Source of the DNA: Aliihoeflea sp. 2WW
GTDB taxonomy: Bacteria > Pseudomonadota > Alphaproteobacteria > Rhizobiales > Rhizobiaceae
DNA: 64,000 nt
Assembly: GCF_000497755.1 (NCBI RefSeq)
Contig: NZ_AYOD01000016.1
Coordinates: 1 to 64,000, forward strand
Direction of reading: 5' to 3'
Part shown: one piece after another, positions 18,645 to 27,995 of the stretch
How the letters are laid out: each line of letters opens with the position of its first letter
Position numbering within the stretch: the stretch's first letter is position 1
Translations under genes and position numbers: made by a program
The notes under the pieces: model-generated
The model's input: only the letters and a program-made list of their open reading frames with translations
What the model was told of the DNA's origin: nothing
Database searches by the model: none

Positions 18645-19253
18645 CTACCGCCCCATCTGATCCAGCTTGCGCTGCATCGCCGCAATCTGTTCCTTCAGTT
18701 CGGAAAGATCATCGCCCTTCGGCGCGTCGGGCTCGGCTTCGCCCTTCGCTGCCTCGCCGCCCGCGCCCGCCATCGGAAACGGCGTGAACATCCGCATCGC
18801 ATTCTGGAACATCTCGGCATTGCGCCGCGCCTGCTCTTCCATCGCCTTCAACGGGGCGGCTGCCATCGGCATCATGCCGATCGGCGATTTGCCCACCGCA
18901 TCCTTCATCTGCTGGCGAAAGCGCTCCTGTTCCTTGGCAAAAGCCACCATCGACTGCTCGAGGAAACTCGGCACCACCATCTGCATCTGGTCGCCGTAGA
19001 ACGCGATCAACTGGCGCAAAAACGGGATCGGCAGCATGTTCTGCCCGTCGCGGTTTTCCAGTTCGAAGATGATCTGCGTCAGCACCGAATGCGTGATGTC
19101 GTCGCCGGACTTGGCGTCCTGAACGGTGAACTCCTCGCCGCGCTTGACCATTTCGGCAAGATCTTCGAGCGTCACGTAAGTGCTCGTGCCCGTATTGTAG
19201 AGACGGCGGTTGGCGTATTTCTTGATGGCCACCGGATCGTTCTTTGCGGGCAT
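18645..19253 (-). CDS. phaR: Polyhydroxyalkanoate synthesis repressor
   Basis: 202-residue DNA- and PHA-binding repressor. The N-terminal PHB/PHA accumulation regulator DNA-binding domain is clear (IKKYANRRLYNTGTSTYVTL, about 9-28), followed by the PHB_acc region (ITHSVLTQIIFELENRDGQ; FLRQLIAFYGDQMQMVVPSF) and a C-terminal helix ending LKEQIAAMQRKLDQMG, likely a coiled coil. ATG at 19253 begins MPAKNDPVAIKKY; the long in-frame extension upstream is antisense to phaA and is not coding. PhaR of the family releases its operators when it binds nascent PHA granules; the divergent phaA is a likely target. Confidence 0.95.
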   Translation of the reverse strand: MPAKNDPVAIKKYANRRLYNTGTSTYVTLEDLAEMVKRGEEFTVQDAKSGDDITHSVLTQIIFELENRDGQNMLPIPFLRQLIAFYGDQMQMVVPSFLEQSMVAFAKEQERFRQQMKDAVGKSPIGMMPMAAAPLKAMEEQARRNAEMFQNAMRMFTPFPMAGAGGEAAKGEAEPDAPKGDDLSELKEQIAAMQRKLDQMGR

Positions 19254-19395
19254 GTAGCTGGCTCCCAGTGATTTAACCGACTGTTTCCGCTCGGCAAGCT
19301 TTGAGGATATGCGCAAAAGGCGGGCAATTGAAAGCGCTTTGTGCAGCGCACGTAAACCCATCCCCGGTTTGACTTGGGCGCGCCGAAACGGCAAG

Positions 19396-19415
19396 AAATG
19401 CGTCAAAGCGCATTT
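19396..19415. promoter_or_regulatory. Candidate PhaR or other operator upstream of phaA
   Basis: AAATGCG (19396-19402) and CGCATTT (19409-19415) form a perfect 7-base dyad with a 6-base spacer, centred 43 bases upstream of the phaA start. It is rich in the TGC/GCA steps typical of PhaR sites, but no exact consensus can be claimed. Confidence 0.5.
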
Positions 19416-19448
19416 TGGCGCTCCCTCATCGTTCCGGAGTAACCCGAC

Positions 19449-20636
19449 ATGTCTGAGATGAATTCGATCGTCGTCGCCAGCGCCGCGCGCACGCCCGTCG
19501 GCTCTTTCAACGGCGCCTTCGCCACCGTTCCCGCCCATGAGCTCGGCGCAATCGCCATCAAGGGCGCGCTCGAGCGTGCGGGCGTCGACCCGAAGGATGT
19601 CGACGAGGTGATCATGGGCCAGATCCTGCAGGCTGCCCAGGGCCAGAACCCCGCACGCCAGGCCGCGATGGCCGCCGGCATCCCGCAGGAAGCGACCGCC
19701 TGGAGCATGAACCAGTTGTGCGGCTCGGGCCTGCGCGCCGTCGCGCTCGGCATGCAGCAGATCGCGACCGGCGACGCGAAGATCATCGTCGCCGGCGGCC
19801 AGGAATCCATGTCGATGGCGCCCCATGCAGCCTATCTGCGCTCCGGCCAGAAGATGGGCGACTTCAAGATGATCGATACCATGATCAAGGACGGTCTGTG
19901 GGACGCCTTCCACGGCTACCACATGGGCAACACGGCCGAGAACGTCGCCCGCCAGTGGCAGCTCTCGCGCGACGAGCAGGACCAGTTCGCTGTCGCCTCG
20001 CAGAACAAGGCCGAGGCGGCGCAGAAGGAGGGCCGCTTCAAGGACGAGATCGTCCCGGTCACCATCAAGGGCCGCAAGGGCGACACCGTCGTCGATCAGG
20101 ACGAATACATCCGCCACGGCGCGACGCTCGACGCCATGGCGAAGCTGAAGCCCGCCTTCGACAAGGAAGGCACGGTCACCGCCGCCAACGCATCCGGCAT
20201 CAATGACGGCGCCGCCGCCGTCGTCCTGATGAGCGAGGCGGAGGCGAAGCGCCGCGGCATCACCCCGCTCGCCCGCATCGTCTCCTGGGCGACCGCCGGC
20301 GTCGATCCGCAGATAATGGGCACCGGCCCGATCCCCGCCTCGCGCAAGGCGCTCGAGAAGGCCGGCTGGTCGGTCTCCGACCTCGATCTCGTCGAAGCCA
20401 ACGAAGCCTTCGCCGCGCAGGCCTGCGCGGTCAACAAGGACATGGGCTGGAACCCGGAGATCGTGAACGTCAATGGCGGCGCCATCGCCATCGGCCACCC
20501 AATCGGCGCGTCCGGCGCCCGCGTCTTCAACACGCTGCTCTTCGAGATGAAGCGCCGCGGCGCGCAAAAAGGCCTCGCCACGCTCTGCATCGGCGGAGGA
20601 ATGGGCGTCGCCATGTGCGTGGAAGCCATCAACTGA
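19449..20636 (+). CDS. phaA: Acetyl-CoA C-acetyltransferase (beta-ketothiolase)
   Basis: 395-residue thiolase that condenses two acetyl-CoA to acetoacetyl-CoA, the first step of polyhydroxybutyrate synthesis. All catalytic residues are present: nucleophile C91 in [11 protein letters not shown]350 in [14 protein letters not shown] and C380 in LCIGGGMG. The N terminus [20 protein letters not shown] is canonical. It lies immediately upstream of phaB and divergent from phaR, the usual rhizobial order; the polymerase gene phaC is not in this window. Confidence 0.97.
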   Translation: MSEMNSIVVASAARTPVGSFNGAFATVPAHELGAIAIKGALERAGVDPKDVDEVIMGQILQAAQGQNPARQAAMAAGIPQEATAWSMNQLCGSGLRAVALGMQQIATGDAKIIVAGGQESMSMAPHAAYLRSGQKMGDFKMIDTMIKDGLWDAFHGYHMGNTAENVARQWQLSRDEQDQFAVASQNKAEAAQKEGRFKDEIVPVTIKGRKGDTVVDQDEYIRHGATLDAMAKLKPAFDKEGTVTAANASGINDGAAAVVLMSEAEAKRRGITPLARIVSWATAGVDPQIMGTGPIPASRKALEKAGWSVSDLDLVEANEAFAAQACAVNKDMGWNPEIVNVNGGAIAIGHPIGASGARVFNTLLFEMKRRGAQKGLATLCIGGGMGVAMCVEAIN

Positions 20637-20646
20637 GGAAAATGAC

Positions 20647-20730
20647 GGGAGTAGGGGAGTAGGGCATTAGGGGAGTAGGGGGCAGCCTGGATGTCCCTAA
20701 TCCCCTACTCCCCTACTCCCCTACTCCCCC
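20647..20730. repeat. G-tract/C-tract tandem repeat between phaA and phaB
   Basis: 20647-20682 is built of GGGG runs separated by AGTA or CATTA (five runs of at least three G); 20695-20730 is the C-rich counterpart of CCCCTACT units. The halves are near-complementary around a short GCAGCCTGGATG spacer. The element could form a long hairpin in the phaAB transcript or G-quadruplexes on either strand. Confidence 0.85.
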
Positions 20731-20753
20731 AACAAAATGGGAGGAGAACCTAT

Positions 20754-21476
20754 ATGACCCGAACAGCACTCGTCACCGGCGGCTCGCGCGGCATCGGCGC
20801 GGCCATTTCCGTCGCGCTCCAGAATGCCGGCTACAAGGTCGCCGCGACCTATGCCGGCAATGACGAAAAGGCCGAGGCCTTCAAGAAGGAGACCGGCATC
20901 CCCGTCTTCAAATGGGACGTGTCGAGCTACGATGCCTGCAAGGCCGGCATCGAAAAGGTCGAGGCCGCGATCGGCCCGATCGACGTGCTGGTCAACAATG
21001 CCGGCATCACGCGCGATGCCATGTTCCACAAGATGACGCCCGACATGTGGAACGAGGTGATCAACACCAATTTGACCGGCCTCTTCAACATGACGCATCC
21101 CGTCTGGACCGGCATGCGCGAGCGCAAGTTCGGCCGTGTCATCAACATCTCCTCGATCAACGGCCAGAAGGGCCAGATGGGCCAGGCGAACTATTCCGCC
21201 GCCAAGGCCGGCGATCTCGGCTTCACCAAGGCGCTCGCCCAGGAAGGCGCCAAGGCCGGCATCACCGTCAACGCCATCTGCCCCGGCTATATCGGCACCG
21301 ACATGGTGATGGCCGTGCCGGAAAAGGTCCGCGAGAGCATCATTTCGCAGATCCCCGTCGGCCGCCTCGGCGAGCCCGCCGAAATCGCCCGCTGCGTCGT
21401 CTTCCTCGCCTCCGACGAAGCCGGCTTCATCACCGGCTCCACCATCTCGGCCAATGGCGGCCAGTTCTTCGTCTGA
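20754..21476 (+). CDS. phaB: Acetoacetyl-CoA reductase
   Basis: 240-residue short-chain dehydrogenase that reduces acetoacetyl-CoA to (R)-3-hydroxybutyryl-CoA with NADPH. It has the TGGSRGIG nucleotide motif (about 8-15), NNAG (about 81-84), the catalytic Ser in NISSING and YSAAKAG (Tyr-x3-Lys). ATG at 20754 follows a strong GGGAGGAGAACC site; upstream in-frame sequence comes from the repeat. It follows phaA by 117 bases and completes the monomer-supply pair for PHA synthesis. Confidence 0.96.
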   Translation: MTRTALVTGGSRGIGAAISVALQNAGYKVAATYAGNDEKAEAFKKETGIPVFKWDVSSYDACKAGIEKVEAAIGPIDVLVNNAGITRDAMFHKMTPDMWNEVINTNLTGLFNMTHPVWTGMRERKFGRVINISSINGQKGQMGQANYSAAKAGDLGFTKALAQEGAKAGITVNAICPGYIGTDMVMAVPEKVRESIISQIPVGRLGEPAEIARCVVFLASDEAGFITGSTISANGGQFFV

Positions 21477-21944
21477 TCTCGACGGATGGCGGGTTTTCTC
21501 GAAGGGGACCCCCACCTTGTATCCCTCCCCACAAGGGGGAGGGAGGCCGTCAGCGCCGCGATTTTATGGCAAGCCAGTCATCCGGTTTGAAGGTGGGGTT
21601 CAACGCCGGCGAACTCCCTCCCCCTTGTGGGGAGGGATAAAGGGTGGGGGTCCCCTTCGCCAAAAATGTTCACATCCGGTGCACTCCCTGTGCAAACACG
21701 GTGGACAAACTTCCCAAACGTGACCCCGAATCCCACCCAACTAGAACAGACCATGAATCCCCCGAGTCAGCGATTCGGTCCCGGTTCGTTCGGGACTCGT
21801 TCCGGTTGCACGCACACCGGCACTCTGGCGAATGACACCACGACACACTATGTGGGGCCGGCATCCCGCCCGGCCATTCACTTGCGCCCACCGCGATGCT
21901 AACCGTTCTCGACGACAGTCGGCCGGAAAGGCCCTATTGATTAG
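21477..21944. repeat. Intergenic region with palindromic repeat copies D and E
   Basis: 468 bases without a gene. Copy D (21506-21546) and the inverted copy E (21614-21655) of the GGGGAGGG-type repeat flank 67 unique bases. The remainder (21656-21944) holds no supported reading frame; it must contain the helicase promoter, but no confident -35/-10 pair stands out. Confidence 0.75.
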
Positions 21945-24900
21945 ATGAACATCCAGCCCCGCCCGTCGCAGCCCCTGATCCTGTCTGGCCGCGACGTGAC
22001 CGCGATCCTCGGTCCGACCAATACCGGCAAGACCCATCTGGCGATCGAGCGCATGGTGGCGCACGAGACGGGCGTCATCGGCCTGCCGCTGCGCCTGCTC
22101 GCGCGCGAGGTCTATGCCCGCGTGTGCGAGAAGGTCGGCGAGAAGAAGGTCGCGCTTATCACCGGCGAGGAGAAGATCGTCCCGCCCGGCGCGCGCTATT
22201 CCGTCTGCACGGTCGAGGCGATGCCGCGCGAGACGGACGCCGCCTTCGTCGCCATCGACGAGGTGCAGCTCGCCGCCGACCTCGAGCGCGGCCACATCTT
22301 CACCGACCGAATCCTCCATCTTCGTGGCCGTCAGGAAACGCTTTTGCTCGGCGCCGCCACCATGCGCGGCATCCTGGAAAAGCTCCTGCGCGGCGTCTCG
22401 GTCGTCACCCGGCCGCGCATGTCGCATCTGGCCTATGCCGGCTCGAAGAAGCTGACCCGCCTGCCGCGCCGCACGGCGATCGTCGCCTTCTCGGCCGACG
22501 AGGTCTACGCCATCGCCGAGCTGATCCGGCGCCAACGCGGCGGTGCCGCCGTCGTCCTCGGTGCGCTCTCGCCGCGCACCCGCAATGCGCAGGTCCAGCT
22601 CTACCAGTCCGGCGACGTCGACTATCTCATCGCCACCGACGCGATCGGCATGGGCTTGAACCTCGATGTCGACCATGTCGCCTTCGCCCAGAACCGCAAG
22701 TTCGACGGCTTCCAGTATCGCGAGCTGACCCCGGCCGAGATGGGCCAGATCGCCGGCCGCGCCGGCCGGCATTTGCGCGACGGCACGTTCGGCGTCACCG
22801 GCCAGGTCGATCCCCTGGCCGACGAGCTGGTGGAGCGCGTCGAGGCGCATAATTTCGACAGCGTGAAGGTGCTGCAATGGCGCAGCGCCGAATTCGACTT
22901 CTCCTCGCTCGATGCGCTGAAGCGCTCCATCGACACCGTTCCCCCCGTCGAGGGCCTGACGCGCGCGCTGCCGGCGGTCGACGCCAAGGCGCTCGACATC
23001 CTCTCGCGCGACGAGCGCGTGCGCGACCTGGCGAACACGCCCAGGCGCGTCGCCATGTTGTGGGATGCCTGCGCCCTGCCGGATTATCGCCGCATCGCGC
23101 CGGCACAGCACGCCGAGCTCATCGGCTCGATGTTCATCGACCTCGCCACCAAGGGTCATGTCGACGCCGACTACATGGCCGAGCAGGTGCGCCGGGCGGA
23201 TTCGACCGTCGGCGACATCGACGCGCTGTCGCACCGGATCGCCCAGATCCGCACCTGGACTTTCGTTTCGAACCGGCCGGGATGGCTTGCAGACCCGGTC
23301 CACTGGCAGGAAAAAACACGCGATATCGAGGACAGATTGTCCGATGCGCTTCACGAGCGATTGACGAAACGCTTCGTAGACCGCAGGACATCCGTGCTGA
23401 TGCGGCGCTTAAGAGAAAACAGTATGCTTGAAGCTGAAATCAATCCGACCGGCGAGGTCCTCGTCGAGGGCCACCATGTGGGCGAGCTCCAGGGCTTCCG
23501 CTTCACCGCCGACCAGAAGGCGGAAGGCGAGGACGCCAAGGCCGTTCGCACCGCCGCGCAAAAAGCGCTGGCGACCGAGTTCGAATCGCGCGCCGAGCGC
23601 TTTTCCGCATCCGCGAACGGCGATTTCGCGCTGACGGCGGATGGCCTCGTGCGCTGGATCGGCGCGCCCGTCGCCACGCTGACGGCCGGTGACGATCCGC
23701 TGCGCCCGCGCGCGATCCTGCTCGCCGACGAACAGTTGACCGGCCCCGCGCGCGACAAGGTCGCCGCCCGCATCGAGCGCTTCGTCAACTACCAGATCGA
23801 GACGGCTCTCAAGCCGCTCTTCGATCTCCAGGCCGCCGAGCAACTTTCCGGCATGGCGCGCGGCATCGCGTTCCAGCTCGTCGAGAATTTCGGCCTCCTG
23901 AACCGCCGCGACGTGGCCGAAGACGTCCGCGGTCTCGATCAGGAAGCCCGCGCGGCCTTGCGCCGTCTCGGCGTGCGCTTCGGTGCCTTCCACGTTTTCG
24001 TGCCGGCCCTCTTGAAGCCCGGTCCGGCCGGCATCGTCACGCTCCTCTGGGCGCTGAAGAATGACGGCAAGGACAAGCCCGGCTTCGGCGATGTCGTCAA
24101 CGCGCTCGCCTCGGGCCGCACCTCGGTCGTCGTCGACCAGGCGATCGACCGTGAATTCTACCGCCTCGCCGGCTACCGCAATCTCGGCCGCCGCGCCGTC
24201 CGCGTCGACATTCTCGAGCGCCTCGCCGACCTGATCCGCCCCGCACTCGGCTGGAAGGCCGGCAGCGGCGCCCGGCCGGAAGGCGCGTTCGACGGCAACG
24301 CCTTCCTCGTCACCCCGGCGATGATGTCGATCCTCGGCGCGACGTCCGAGGACATGGACGAGATTCTCAAGGGCCTCGGCTATCGCGGTGAGACCAAGCC
24401 CGAGGCGGAGGTAAAGGCAAAGCTCGACGCGTTCGACGCCGAGGCGCGCGCCAAGGCCGAGAAGGCTCCCGAGAATCCGGAAGCGGCTCCGGCCGAAAGC
24501 GCCGATAGCGCTGATGCCGTGCCGGAAGACGCGCAGCCGACCGAGGAACCCGCCGCCGAGCCGGCCGCGGAAGTCGCAGCGGAACCGGTGGCCGAAGCGC
24601 CTGCCGAGCCCGCAGCCGAAACCCCGGCAGACCCTGTCGCCGAGCCTGCGACCGAAACGGCAGTGCAGGAGCCTGCCGCCGGCGAAGAGCCCGAGGCGCC
24701 GAAGACCATCACCATCTGGCGGCAGGGCCGCTTCGAGGGCCGTCCGCGCCGCGAGCAGGGCAATCGCAACGAGCGCGGCAACGCCCGCAATCGCGGCGCC
24801 GCGCCGGCCGAGGGCGAAGCGCCCGGCGAAAAGCGCGCCTTCCGCGGCAAGCCGCGCGGCGACGCACCCGGCCGTTCGGAGCGCGGTCCCGGCAACGGCC

Positions 24901-25103
24901 CGCAGCGCGGCCGCGACGAGAGGCAGCGCGGCGGAAAGCCCGGCGGCCAAAGGGACGGCAAGCGCGATGGCCAAAGGGACGGCAAGCCGTCCGGCGAACG
25001 CCGCTGGGAAGCGCAGCCGCCGCGCGACGCCAAGCCGGCGAAGCTCGATCCGGATTCGCCCTTCGCCAAGCTCGCCGCGCTCAAGGAGCAGTTGAAGAAA
25101 TAG
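21945..25103 (+). CDS. SUV3-like ATP-dependent RNA helicase with long disordered C-terminal tail
   Basis: 1052 residues. The N-terminal superfamily 2 core resembles the mitochondrial degradosome helicase SUV3: Walker A GPTNTGKT (23-30), DEVQ box (105-108) in place of DEAD/DEAH, and motif VI QIAGRAGR (268-275). A conserved middle region follows to about 825. The last 220 residues are low complexity: an Ala/Pro/Glu acidic stretch, then an Arg/Gly/Asn-rich tail with RDGQRDGK-like units, typical of RNA-binding disordered tails. It is probably involved in RNA turnover or remodelling. Its stop directly abuts the S4-domain gene, so the two are co-translated. Confidence 0.9.
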   Translation: MNIQPRPSQPLILSGRDVTAILGPTNTGKTHLAIERMVAHETGVIGLPLRLLAREVYARVCEKVGEKKVALITGEEKIVPPGARYSVCTVEAMPRETDAAFVAIDEVQLAADLERGHIFTDRILHLRGRQETLLLGAATMRGILEKLLRGVSVVTRPRMSHLAYAGSKKLTRLPRRTAIVAFSADEVYAIAELIRRQRGGAAVVLGALSPRTRNAQVQLYQSGDVDYLIATDAIGMGLNLDVDHVAFAQNRKFDGFQYRELTPAEMGQIAGRAGRHLRDGTFGVTGQVDPLADELVERVEAHNFDSVKVLQWRSAEFDFSSLDALKRSIDTVPPVEGLTRALPAVDAKALDILSRDERVRDLANTPRRVAMLWDACALPDYRRIAPAQHAELIGSMFIDLATKGHVDADYMAEQVRRADSTVGDIDALSHRIAQIRTWTFVSNRPGWLADPVHWQEKTRDIEDRLSDALHERLTKRFVDRRTSVLMRRLRENSMLEAEINPTGEVLVEGHHVGELQGFRFTADQKAEGEDAKAVRTAAQKALATEFESRAERFSASANGDFALTADGLVRWIGAPVATLTAGDDPLRPRAILLADEQLTGPARDKVAARIERFVNYQIETALKPLFDLQAAEQLSGMARGIAFQLVENFGLLNRRDVAEDVRGLDQEARAALRRLGVRFGAFHVFVPALLKPGPAGIVTLLWALKNDGKDKPGFGDVVNALASGRTSVVVDQAIDREFYRLAGYRNLGRRAVRVDILERLADLIRPALGWKAGSGARPEGAFDGNAFLVTPAMMSILGATSEDMDEILKGLGYRGETKPEAEVKAKLDAFDAEARAKAEKAPENPEAAPAESADSADAVPEDAQPTEEPAAEPAAEVAAEPVAEAPAEPAAETPADPVAEPATETAVQEPAAGEEPEAPKTITIWRQGRFEGRPRREQGNRNERGNARNRGAAPAEGEAPGEKRAFRGKPRGDAPGRSERGPGNGPQRGRDERQRGGKPGGQRDGKRDGQRDGKPSGERRWEAQPPRDAKPAKLDPDSPFAKLAALKEQLKK

Positions 25104-25484
25104 ATGGAAGGAACCGCCCGCCAGCGGATCGACAAATGGCTGTTCTTCGCCCGCGTGGTGAAGTCCCGTTCGCTGGCGGCGAAGCTCGTCCAGTCCGGCA
25201 AGGTCCGGCTGAACCGCGAGAAGATCGCCCAGGCGGCGCAGGCCGTGAAGCCCGGCGACGTCCTCACCATCTCGCTCGACCGGCGCATCCTCGTCCTAAA
25301 GATCCTTTTTCCCGGCACGCGCCGCGGCCCGTTCGAGGAGGCCCGCACCCTCTACGAGGACCTCTCGCCATCGCCCGAGGCCAAGGCGGCCGCACCGGCG
25401 CCCGTCGCCGAGCGCGATCCCGGGTCGGGCCGGCCGACCAAGCGCGAGCGCCGCGAGATCGACCGTTTCGAAGGCCGGGATTGA
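25104..25484 (+). CDS. S4-domain RNA-binding protein (Hsp15-like)
   Basis: 126-residue protein whose N-terminal half is an S4 RNA-binding domain (QRIDKWLFFARVVKSRSLAA, then VQSGKVRLNR; about 7-75), as in heat-shock protein 15, which rescues stalled 50S subunits. The C-terminal tail is charged and carries GSGRPTKRERREIDRF, common in rhizobial members. The start codon immediately follows the helicase stop, so it belongs to the same operon and probably acts in ribosome or RNA quality control. Confidence 0.92.
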   Translation: MEGTARQRIDKWLFFARVVKSRSLAAKLVQSGKVRLNREKIAQAAQAVKPGDVLTISLDRRILVLKILFPGTRRGPFEEARTLYEDLSPSPEAKAAAPAPVAERDPGSGRPTKRERREIDRFEGRD

Positions 25485-25612
25485 ACCGGAGAAATTCATT
25501 CCTCGGCGGCCGGTGCTGGCGCAACGCCCGACCCTTGTCACGGCGTCCCGAACTCGCTACGTGACCAGCCGACAGACTTTGCAGCGCCTTTGGAAGGCCG
25601 GAGCCGGCACGT

Positions 25613-25951
25613 ATGACCTACCTCGTCACCGACAATTGCATCAAGTGCAAGTACATGGACTGCATCGAGGTGTGCCCGGTCGACTGCTTCTACGAAGGCG
25701 ACAACATGCTCGTCATCCATCCCGACGAGTGCATCGATTGCGGCGTCTGCGAGCCGGAATGCCCGGCCGAAGCCATCAAGCCCGACACCGAGCCGGGGCT
25801 CGAGAAATGGCTTGAAATCAACACCGAATACGCCCAGAAGTGGCCGAACATCACGGCCAAGAAGGAGCCGCCGGCGGACGCCAAGGAGTTCGACGGCGAA
25901 GAGGGCAAGTTCGAGAAATATTTCTCGGCCGAGCCCGGTACGGGCGATTAG
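25613..25951 (+). CDS. fdxA: 7Fe-8S ferredoxin FdxA
   Basis: 112-residue seven-iron ferredoxin. By analogy to Azotobacter FdI, C9, C17 and C50 hold the 3Fe-4S cluster and C21, C40, C43 and C46 the 4Fe-4S cluster; C12 and C25 are the extra conserved cysteines. The long C-terminal extension after residue 55 is typical of alphaproteobacterial FdxA. It lies between the helicase/S4 pair and carD, an arrangement repeated across Hyphomicrobiales. Low-potential electron carrier; its partner enzyme is unknown. Confidence 0.96.
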   Translation: MTYLVTDNCIKCKYMDCIEVCPVDCFYEGDNMLVIHPDECIDCGVCEPECPAEAIKPDTEPGLEKWLEINTEYAQKWPNITAKKEPPADAKEFDGEEGKFEKYFSAEPGTGD

Positions 25952-26349
25952 ATCTGAGAGCCCGCCCGGCATCGACGACTGAGTCGCCGCTTCTGCCCGA
26001 TCTGCGGCATCGCGCCGCAGCCGACGCGAATCACGACGCGCCTTAGCGGCGCTGGCGTTGCGCGCCTAGTGCAAATGGTTGATTCTGTCCACATTTTGTG
26101 TTACACAATCACGACATGCCGGTGACAAACGTCGATTCATTGCGCAAGCGCACTAATCACTGAAGGGTGGGACAAAATTCGGACCAGGGCGATCTGGGCC
26201 GCGCTTCACCCTTTCAGGTGAGTATGGCTCTATCCTTGGCACCCGTGTCCCACTTTCTTGTCCCGACACCATGCTGGCCGGTTTCACCGGCCGTTTCCGG
26301 ATGACCGGCCCTGTCAGAGGCCGGTATCGCAACAGGGAGTATCGGGCGT
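25952..26349 (+). promoter_or_regulatory. Intergenic region and probable carD promoter
   Basis: 398 bases without a gene. The AT-richer part 26080-26150 includes TTGATTCTGTCCACATTTTGTG and TGTGTTACACA (a dyad around 26097-26107), plausible promoter or regulator sequence. The rest, up to the carD start, carries only weak inverted repeats. No transcription start can be assigned. Confidence 0.4.
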
Positions 26350-26928
26350 ATGGCAACCCAGCAGAAGAAATCCGCGGCGCGTAACGGTTTCAAGACCGGT
26401 GAGTTCATCGTCTATCCTGCCCACGGCGTGGGCCAGATCGCGACGATCGAGGAACAGGAAGTCGCGGGCCACAAGCTGGAACTCTTCGTCATCGATTTCC
26501 AGAAGGACAAGATGCGCCTGAAGGTGCCGGTCGCCAAGGCCGTCTCCATCGGCATGCGCAAGCTGTCCGAGACCGATTACGTCGACCGTGCGCTCAAGGT
26601 CGTCCAGGGCCGTGCCCGCGTCAAGCGCACCATGTGGTCGCGCCGCGCGCAGGAGTATGACGCGAAGATCAATTCGGGCGACCTGATTTCGATCTCCGAA
26701 GTCGTGCGCGACCTCTACCGCGCCGAGAACCAGCCCGAGCAGTCCTACTCCGAGCGTCAGCTCTACGAAGCGGCCCTCGACCGCATGGCCCGCGAGATCG
26801 CCGCCGTCAACCGCGTCTCCGACACGGAAGCCGTACGCCTGATCGAGGTCAATCTGAACAAGGGTCCCAAGCGCGGCGCCAAGGCCGACAACGAAGAGAC
26901 CGAGACCGAGCAGGAAGAAGCCGCATAA
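26350..26928 (+). CDS. carD: CarD family transcription regulator (CarD/CdnL)
   Basis: 192-residue RNA-polymerase-binding protein. The N-terminal RNAP-interaction domain (about 14-70) has the family pattern GEFIVYPAHGVGQI and LKVPVAKAVSIGMR; the C-terminal helical domain (about 75-165) binds the upstream edge of the promoter bubble in CdnL proteins. The tail is acidic (ETETEQEEAA). CarD proteins stabilise open complexes at rRNA and housekeeping promoters and take part in stress responses. Followed by a strong terminator. Confidence 0.95.
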   Translation: MATQQKKSAARNGFKTGEFIVYPAHGVGQIATIEEQEVAGHKLELFVIDFQKDKMRLKVPVAKAVSIGMRKLSETDYVDRALKVVQGRARVKRTMWSRRAQEYDAKINSGDLISISEVVRDLYRAENQPEQSYSERQLYEAALDRMAREIAAVNRVSDTEAVRLIEVNLNKGPKRGAKADNEETETEQEEAA

Positions 26929-26955
26929 GGCTTTCCCGTCCCGTCGCATTGAACG

Positions 26956-26984
26956 AAAGACCCGGCCTCGCGCCGGGTCTTTTC
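26956..26984 (+). terminator. Rho-independent terminator of carD
   Basis: AAAGACCCGGC (26956-26966), loop CTCGC, GCCGGGTCTTT (26972-26982), then TCG. Perfect 11-base stem 27 bases after the carD stop. Confidence 0.88.
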
Positions 26985-27062
26985 GTTTCGGTGCTCTCAG
27001 CGGGGGCGTCATCCCGGCCGAAGTCCGAGCGCAGCGAGGCGAGAGCCGGCAACTGTATTGTT

Positions 27063-27995
27063 TCATGCCGCGTATGGTGTTTTCGACCGCAACATTGCAT
27101 TGAGCGTGACGAGGATTTTGCGGGCGAGCGCGATGAGGGCGACCTTGGCGGGTTTGCCGGCATTGCGCAGCCTGTCGTAGAAGGCTTTCAATGGGGAGCG
27201 GGTGCGCAGAGTGACGACGGCTGCCATGTAAAGTGCCTGCCGGACGCGCCGCCTGCCGCCGCGGATCGAACGCTGTCCGCGCCTCGTGCCGCTGTCCTGG
27301 TTGACCGGGGCGAGGCCGGCCAGCATGGCGATCTGTCTGGCCGGGCGGCATCCCAGTTCCGGCAGAAGCCCGATCAGGACGGCCGCCCCGACCTCGCCGA
27401 TGCCGGGCGTCGAGCGCAGCAACGTCTCGGCCTCGGTGAGTTCGCTCGAGGCTCTGACGAGATCGCGAATGGCGGCCTCGATCTCGCCGACCGCCCGATC
27501 GAGCCAGTCGAGATGTGCGTCGAGGCCGGCGCAGACGACCGGGTCGGCCGCCGCCATCCGGCGTAGTCTCTTTTGCTGGCGCATCGCCACCAGCTGATCG
27601 CGTCGCTTGTTGAGAAGATTGAGCTTTTCGCGCGTGTCGTCTGGCACCGGATCCGGCGCAAGGCACAGGGCCCGGCCCATTTCGGCCAGCATTGCGGCAT
27701 CGATGGCGTCGGTCTTGGCGAGCCGGCCCGTCGCCCGGGCAAAGTCGCGGGCACGCTGCGGGTTGACCCGCACACAGGCGACGCCCGCCGCCGCCAATGC
27801 ATGGCGCAGGCATGTGTCATAGACGCCGGTCGCCTCGAACACGACGATGACGTCGCGTCCTGCCAGCGTCGCTGCGAACGCGGCGATCGCCGGCTCGCCA
27901 TTGGCCACCCGCGCAGCCCGTTCCAGCGCCGGGTCGGCGATGTCGAGCCATGCCTTGGAGATGTCGATTCCAATCCAGGACGGTGTTATGCTCAT
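27063..27995 (-). CDS. IS110 family transposase (DEDD recombinase)
   Basis: 310 residues, the standard IS110 length and apparently intact. The N-terminal RuvC-like DEDD domain has D11 (IGIDIS), E54 (VVFEATG), D95 and D98 (KTDAID); a helical middle region follows; the C-terminal Transposase_20 domain begins near 192 (STPGIGEVGAAVL) and has the likely catalytic serine S234 in NQDSGTRRG. Such enzymes use an RNA with two loops to choose donor and target. The gene ends 13 bases from the element's 3' end. Intact residues suggest the element may still be active. Confidence 0.95.
   Translation of the reverse strand: MSITPSWIGIDISKAWLDIADPALERAARVANGEPAIAAFAATLAGRDVIVVFEATGVYDTCLRHALAAAGVACVRVNPQRARDFARATGRLAKTDAIDAAMLAEMGRALCLAPDPVPDDTREKLNLLNKRRDQLVAMRQQKRLRRMAAADPVVCAGLDAHLDWLDRAVGEIEAAIRDLVRASSELTEAETLLRSTPGIGEVGAAVLIGLLPELGCRPARQIAMLAGLAPVNQDSGTRRGQRSIRGGRRRVRQALYMAAVVTLRTRSPLKAFYDRLRNAGKPAKVALIALARKILVTLNAMLRSKTPYAA

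Noticed and set aside
19254-20567. Upstream extension of the phaR frame to 640 codons
   Set aside because: The extension is antisense to phaA; PhaR has its normal length from ATG 19253.
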